Assembly: GCA_036435485.1 (NCBI GenBank)
Contig: CM071600.1
Span: 159,786,546-159,850,545, forward strand
From: Saposhnikovia divaricata
Lineage: Eukaryota > Streptophyta > Magnoliopsida > Apiales > Apiaceae
DNA length: 64,000 nt
Direction of reading: 5' to 3'
The notes under the pieces were generated by a model. It did not search any database, was not told where the DNA came from, and saw nothing but the letters and a program-made list of their open reading frames with translations. Both the position numbers and the translations under genes were made by a program. Shown here piece after piece: positions 59,362 through 64,000 of the stretch. Each line of letters starts with the position of its first letter. Within the stretch, counting starts at the first letter, position 1.

Positions 59362-59918
59362 TCTAGGAAACCTTGTTTTCGTAGAAGTTAAGGTCATATC
59401 GGCCCTTCCCCGGGTATCGTCTTATAGCAAAGTGTGGAGCGACCTATACATTTACAACGACTATGACTAAAATTCTTCCCAAAGTTAGTACTTAAGAAAG
59501 TAAAACGTTCCTTGGCCTCTCGAACCCCTTTGTTAGGGTTTTTGGGCCTTTCGGGAATAGGATTAGTGTCATTTTGAGCTCGTAAACACTAATCCAAGTG
59601 CAACTCGTGCATAGGATCCTTTAGCATAAGTTCATTATTGAACAATTACTCCCAACTTACCTAAGTTGGGGTTAATATCAGGTGGTCGTTGCTCATAAGC
59701 CTTAATAAAGGCTAATTTTTTAGCAAAAAACGCTAATTCTCCCCTAATCGGGGCTAAACAACCCTAACCGGGGCTATAAAGACCTTAACCAAGGCTAACT
59801 AATTCCTCCTCTAGGTAATGATTACTAGGATAGAGATTCTTATAATCTCCTTGACGGAGAAAGAATCATGTGAATATACCCATTTTTGAGTGCTCTAGAC
59901 GCGAAATACTATCCCCTG

Positions 59919-59990
59919 GACCTTATTTTCAAACAAGACCTTGTTTTCAAACAAGACCTTGTTTTCAAACAAGACCTTGTTTTCATCAGT
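59919..59990 (-). repeat. 18-bp in-frame repeat, each unit a palindrome
   Basis: GACCTTGTTTTCAAACAA is repeated three times exactly in register (59919, with one change, 59937, 59955), and a fourth copy decays after GACCTTGTTTTC. CTTGTTT and AAACAAG form a 7-bp inverted repeat per unit. On the minus strand the period of 18 would keep the gag frame as a FENKVL repeat. Confidence 0.8.
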
Positions 59991-60199
59991 GGTGACACCC
60001 TTAAGTGGCTTCGGCCATCGGAAATCCTTATCCTTTTTTATATCCAACAAGATTTGACTCCTAAGAGCATTCAGCCTTGCATACTCGGAAAACTTTGGTC
60101 CTAGATTCTTCTTAGGGGTAGAGTCAGAGTCCTTGCCAGTTCGGGGATACTTGTCCCTCGCATCGTAATCCTGCTCTTGCTTTCACTTCCTAGAGTTCC

Positions 60200-61292
60200 C
60201 ATTTCCTCCACTCACGGTTGAGGCCTCTGTTTTCCTCATGATTTCTTCAGCTTTTATGTATTTGCTCGCTCATGCTCTCAGGGGGTGTTTCGCCAACGAC
60301 ATCTGAAAAAAGGTATTTGTTGTTCCATTCTCCAAGGCTATCATAGCTACTTTATTTTCCAGTTTAGGGACGTTCAACGTCTCCTTGGTGAAGCACTTGA
60401 GGTAATCCCTTAGGTTCTCATTCTTCCCTTGTACCACTTGCATAAGGGATGCAGAGCTCTTCTCATGGACTCTTCCACTGACAAATTGATTGATAAAGGC
60501 TGAGCTCAATTCCTTGAATGAGCCAATCGAGTTCGCTAGCAAACGACTATACCATCTTTGAGCCATACCCGCCAGGTTTGAGGGAACGCCCTACACTTTA
60601 GAGCGTCACTAACAGGCTGCAACAGTAGTACGTTCTAGAACATTCTCATATGGTTTGCGGGATCGCCCGTTCCATCATATGCCTTTATTTTAGGCATCTT
60701 AAACTTTCTGGAGACGTGAGCATTCATCACCTCCTCAGTGAATGGGGGTGTAGGATCATCAGGATCTCCAAGTGGCATCAAATCTTTGAGATCACCCTTA
60801 GGGGCCTCTGCCCTTGTAGCTCCTCCTATTGGGGCATCAGCCCTTCTCTGCCTCCTTGAAGGCCTTTACAAATCAACAAAGGGAATCTCTCCTGAAGTTG
60901 GAGGAGGTCTATTCTGGTTCTGCCTTTGTTGTTCCCTTGCTATGTCGTCATTCAGCTTTCGGATCTCGGCCTCATGAGCCTTGATTCTCTCAGCAGCTGT
61001 CAGAGGGTCCATCATGGATTCTTTGAGTCCTTTTTCGAGGTTCCTTGCTAGCACGTCGCCTCCTCGGGGCTTCATCACGATCATCATCCTCGGATGATGA
61101 ATCATCAGTATAAGGACCGGAGTAGTCATAATATCCTTGATCAGGGCCCAAGCCTCTATTGTAAGGAGGGTGATACGGCTCATGTATCTACAGGGTATGG
61201 CCGCTTGGCCCAACACCTCGAGTATTCGGATGGTAGTTAGGCAGCCCGTACATCGGGTTGGTGTTTGCAGGGAGGTTAGTGGTGTGGATCTG
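60200..61292 (-). pseudogene. Tat-type gag remnant
   Basis: From high to low coordinate: an acidic/basic helix-rich N-terminal part (RNLEKGLKESMMDPLTAAER, then EAEIRKLNDDIAREQQRQ) to a TAA at about 60865. Next is FKMPKIKAYDGTGDPANHMRMF interrupted by TAG at 60637-60635, and after a one-base shift near 60575 the gag core WYSRLLANSIGSFKELSSAF, FVSGRVHEKSSASLMQVVQG and LAKHPLRA (60566-60270). These match the retrotransposon Gag domain of Tat-lineage elements. At least two stops and a frameshift make it non-functional. The 5' end is cut at 61293. Confidence 0.85.
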
Positions 61293-63101
61293 TGTAATAA
61301 CCCTAATTTCTGTACTTGAGAAAAATTTTCATTTTAGGGATGAATAGTGATTTTTGAGGACTAAGAAATTTTTCATGTTACCCTATGTATGGGATAGGAA
61401 ATGGATATTTCGAAGTTATATTAGTAATCTACGATGTAAATAAGTATATGTAAACGCGATCGGAATTCTGAAATTCCAAACTTTTTTTTTATAAAAAATT
61501 TGACCGAGTTGTGAAGAACATATCAATGCGATCAAGAAAAGTGAGTTATTCAAATCAAGGATTCAAGGATTTGATATTTTATTATTTTATTAAGGGTGAT
61601 TCAAGGATTTAGAATAAAAACCCCTGAGTTAGTATAACGAGCGTTCTAGGAATCGCTAGAACTTTATAACGAGATTAAGCGAACGCGAAACAAATTAGTA
61701 TTAAATACGTAACGAGATTAGAAACCATGCATGATCATCTAGGGCTTTATATCAAGTGAATTTGGTGGAAAATAAAATCAAGAAACAAAACAAAAAGGAT
61801 TAATGAGGTGTATGTTCAAGAACAAGCCAACAAGGCTCTTTGTCACCACATTTCTAAACACCACACAACCTTGAAAAGTGGATTAAAGGGGATTAAGAGA
61901 GTGTAAAGGCTGATTATATATCACAAATATCCCACACATTCATTCCACCAACTAGTCAACAAGAGAGCAAGAGAGAAAAAGCAAGTTAAACCCATAGACA
62001 TACAAACTGCCCAGCGGAAACACATGCCAAAGAAAAATTCATAACTCCACTTCTACCCATTCATAAATCACCAAAATTGAACCATAGCTTCCTCCCTATA
62101 TGTAGAACATACTTTTAAATTTTCATGGCTATCAAAGGAGTATAGCCTAGTCAAATCCCTCCTCCAAGTTGGAGAACCAAAATTGTCCAGTCCATGGCAG
62201 TTTCGACCTCTCACCTTAGAAAACCAAGAAGTCGAGCCTTAATTATCCCCTGGTAATGAGCTAGGACTCAAAAGAAAGACCTTGAAGAGTAGAAGGTGTG
62301 GTAAAAATTTGAGAACCAATCTCTAATTTGTCGATTTTATATAGAGTTTACAAAGTGATGATGAATAATGTCATGATTAGTAACTAACAACTTTCCTTGT
62401 TTTGTTCATGGGTTAATGGAAAAAAGGCTTCTTGGGCAAGGTTAGGACCTGGTTATAGTGTAATGACATCCCTAAGCTTCATACCAAGGTAACCCCTTTC
62501 CAATCTTGATTATTTTGGGAGATATAGAAGAGTTTATGAGTTTAGTTCATGTTCATGAGTCTTAAGAAGGAGTGGGCTTTCATAAAATTGTAAAACCATT
62601 TTTGTGAATGTAAAGGCATTTCTTGGCCTTAGTTCAGAGGTATAAAAGTTGTATGAGTGATGTGGAGTGAATGATATGATTACTGGAGAGTTTGGATTTT
62701 GGAATTATTCGAGTTATAACAGTCGTAATGGCAAAATTTCTAACACCCTTAGAAATAGAGCATAACAGTCAGTGTCAACCCCTGACCTAGTCGAGTAGTT
62801 GACTTGTACGTGAAGATTTTGAGTCATAGATCATTTTGGCGAAAGAATCGTAGCATTCAGAGTTACGGTTTAGGAGTTATGGTCAAATTCGTAAAAGTAG
62901 TTCGTAGATGTAAGTGTTAAGTTGGTGACTGGAATTGAGCCCCTTAAAATGAGATAACCAGTTGAAAATCTTGTTTAATAAATACTAGAGGTCATAATAA
63001 AGATGTGGGCGAAGACCGTATGTCAAAAGAGTTATTTTTCGATTTTATAAATATGTTTCAGTCAAGGTTACGAGCGAGAGGACCCCTTATGAGAGTACTT
63101 G
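61293..63101 (+). mobile_element. Second long gypsy LTR (5' part), same family as 22338-26873
   Basis: Starts TGTAATAACCC and follows the 22338 LTR by eye for 1.8 kb: GTAAACGCGATCGGAATTC, AACGAGCGTTCTAGGAATCG, and CATAGCTTCCTC with ATGTAGAACAT blocks occur in the same order. It is cut at 63101/63102 by the copia LTR, inside a stretch equivalent to about 24470 of the first copy. It interrupts the gag of the Tat-related element. Confidence 0.8.
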
Positions 63102-63114
63102 TGTTAGGTCCCGA

Positions 63115-63147
63115 AGTATCGTAGAAGGGGGGGTTGAATACGATACT
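63115..63147 (-). repeat. Perfect 9-bp stem-loop at the LTR end
   Basis: AGTATCGTA (63115-63123) and TACGATACT (63139-63147) enclose GAAGGGGGGGTTGAA. The loop matches that at 2151-2164 (reverse complement) except for one extra G, while the stem is a different sequence. Confidence 0.88.
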
Positions 63148-63684
63148 ACCAAAATATTTCGATTTTCAAGATTTTTGCGGATAACAATTTTTCGGATCTT
63201 GAAATCAAAATAACGAAACACAATTTCAGGAATACATCTTTATTGATAATAAACCCGAAGGGGTGTTACAACTTCTAATCCAATGGATTAGCTTCAAAAC
63301 CAGAACACTCCTAAGGATAGTTTAGGCACGAGGACCTTCTACCCGACACTTCCTGAAAGCGGGCTAAGCCGGCTTTCCTACTAAATGGACTGTCTAGCAG
63401 CTTACACAGAGAAGATATAAGAGAGAGAAGAGAGAGTTGGGTGTTGAGGTGTATTTGAAATGAAATACAACAGGCCTATTTATAGATTTTTAGAAAGTCA
63501 CTATTCAGCCAAAATACGTAACTGATGACGATTATCAGTTTGGCTGCTGCTGTCTGTTTCTTTCAACTGAACCGAATTGTTTCTTGTCTGCTCCATTTTC
63601 AATTCCTGCCAAACTTCTTTTCAACAATATTTGGTTTTGACTGGGGCCCACATGTTTTTACCCACATGCTTTTACTTTGTCAAA

Positions 63685-63796
63685 TGAATAGTAATTTTAG
63701 TTACTATTCACATGAATAGTAATTTTTGTTACTATTCACATGAATCGTAATTTCGGATATTATTCACATGAATAGTAATTTCGGATACTATTCATT
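63685..63796. repeat. Four 28-bp tandem hairpin units in the copia LTR
   Basis: Units start at 63685, 63713, 63741 and 63769. Units 1 and 2 contain GAATAGTAA, a 6-nt spacer and TTACTATTC, perfect 9-bp arms. Unit 4 keeps 8-bp arms with a changed spacer. Unit 3 has lost part of the pairing. Confidence 0.9.
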
Positions 63797-64000
63797 TTCC
63801 TCTTAATTTGACATCCTTAAATATTCAGCTTACAACTAACTAGAGGATATCATCACTGTTCTAAACTCAATCATACCTCTTAACAGTTTTTCTGAGTTAG
63901 ATACTTTGATTCCTTTGTGATGTGTTGACGTCTAGTGCAACTGGTCTGGTTCACAGACGACTAACATTCACTCATGGTCTTCATATCATGTCTTTAAGAA

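Larger units (their letters stand above)
58682..61292 (-). mobile_element. Tat-related Ty3/gypsy element lacking pol
   Basis: On the minus strand: gag remnant (61292-60200), a repeat-bearing region, polypurine tract (59361-59348) and 3' LTR (59347-58682). No protease, reverse transcriptase or integrase lies between gag and the polypurine tract, only about 850 bp. It is therefore an internally deleted or non-autonomous derivative. Its 5' LTR side is cut by another LTR at 61293. The LTR and PPT match those at 30731-31237. Confidence 0.75.
63102..64000 (-). mobile_element. Ty1/copia LTR, minus orientation, running off the window
   Basis: The plus strand begins TGTTAGGTCCCGAAGTATCG; as a minus-oriented LTR it therefore ends CCTAACA, as at 2187. 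A TATA box TATAAATA on the minus strand lies at 63484-63477. No primer-binding site adjoins the terminus, so it may be a solo or partial LTR. Different in sequence from the copia LTRs at 1-2187 and 11641-13183 except for the terminal motif. Confidence 0.75.

Overview
The window is plant nuclear DNA, almost certainly from a eudicot. It holds two host genes with plant-type structure, one of them split into 26 exons by AT-rich GT-AG introns. The rest is dominated by nested LTR retrotransposons of the Ty1/copia and Ty3/gypsy groups, together with CACTA, Mutator, Harbinger, Stowaway and SINE elements. Nothing bacterial or organellar was seen. The species cannot be named from sequence alone.

Layout. 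1-2187 is the 3' part of a Ty1/copia LTR. 2188-6880 is a gutted Ty3/gypsy element with a long 3' LTR. 6907-8395 is a satellite-like array of nine monomers of about 171 bp. 8540-10960 is gene-like, exon-bearing sequence ending in a CACTA transposon terminus. 10961-31237 is a Tat-type Ty3/gypsy element in plus orientation: pol remnants, an antisense extra gene, tandem repeats, a polypurine tract and a 3' LTR. It has been split by a nearly intact Ty1/copia element (11641-20774, minus strand, perfect CTTTT target duplication) and by a truncated long-LTR gypsy element (22338-27561).

31238-58681 is the gene island. A BAP-type C2-domain gene (32327-32845, plus) lies tail-to-tail with CPSF160, the largest subunit of the pre-mRNA 3'-end cleavage and polyadenylation factor (33921-54108, minus). 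I reconstructed 26 exons for CPSF160; they join in frame to 1442 codons with no stop. Introns 3 and 4 carry two Harbinger-type MITEs, a Stowaway MITE and a tRNA-derived SINE. A 2.1-kb Mutator-like element with 9-bp target duplications sits only 124 bp upstream of the CPSF160 start codon. Further upstream lies a 266-bp near-palindrome inside a probable second Mutator-type MITE.

58682-64000 is again nested retrotransposon: a minus-strand Tat relative with gag but no pol, interrupted by an LTR of the same family as 22338-26873, itself interrupted by a copia LTR that runs off the window. The gene island is therefore bracketed by the 3' LTRs of two related elements pointing at each other.

The most unusual signals are structural. 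Two different copia LTRs share a G-rich loop on perfect stems of unrelated sequence. The copia leader carries three hairpins whose stems make better sense as element RNA than as the opposite strand. Two LTR families carry tandem arrays of short hairpins. There is also the satellite array with a monomer-to-dimer transition and the 266-bp palindrome.
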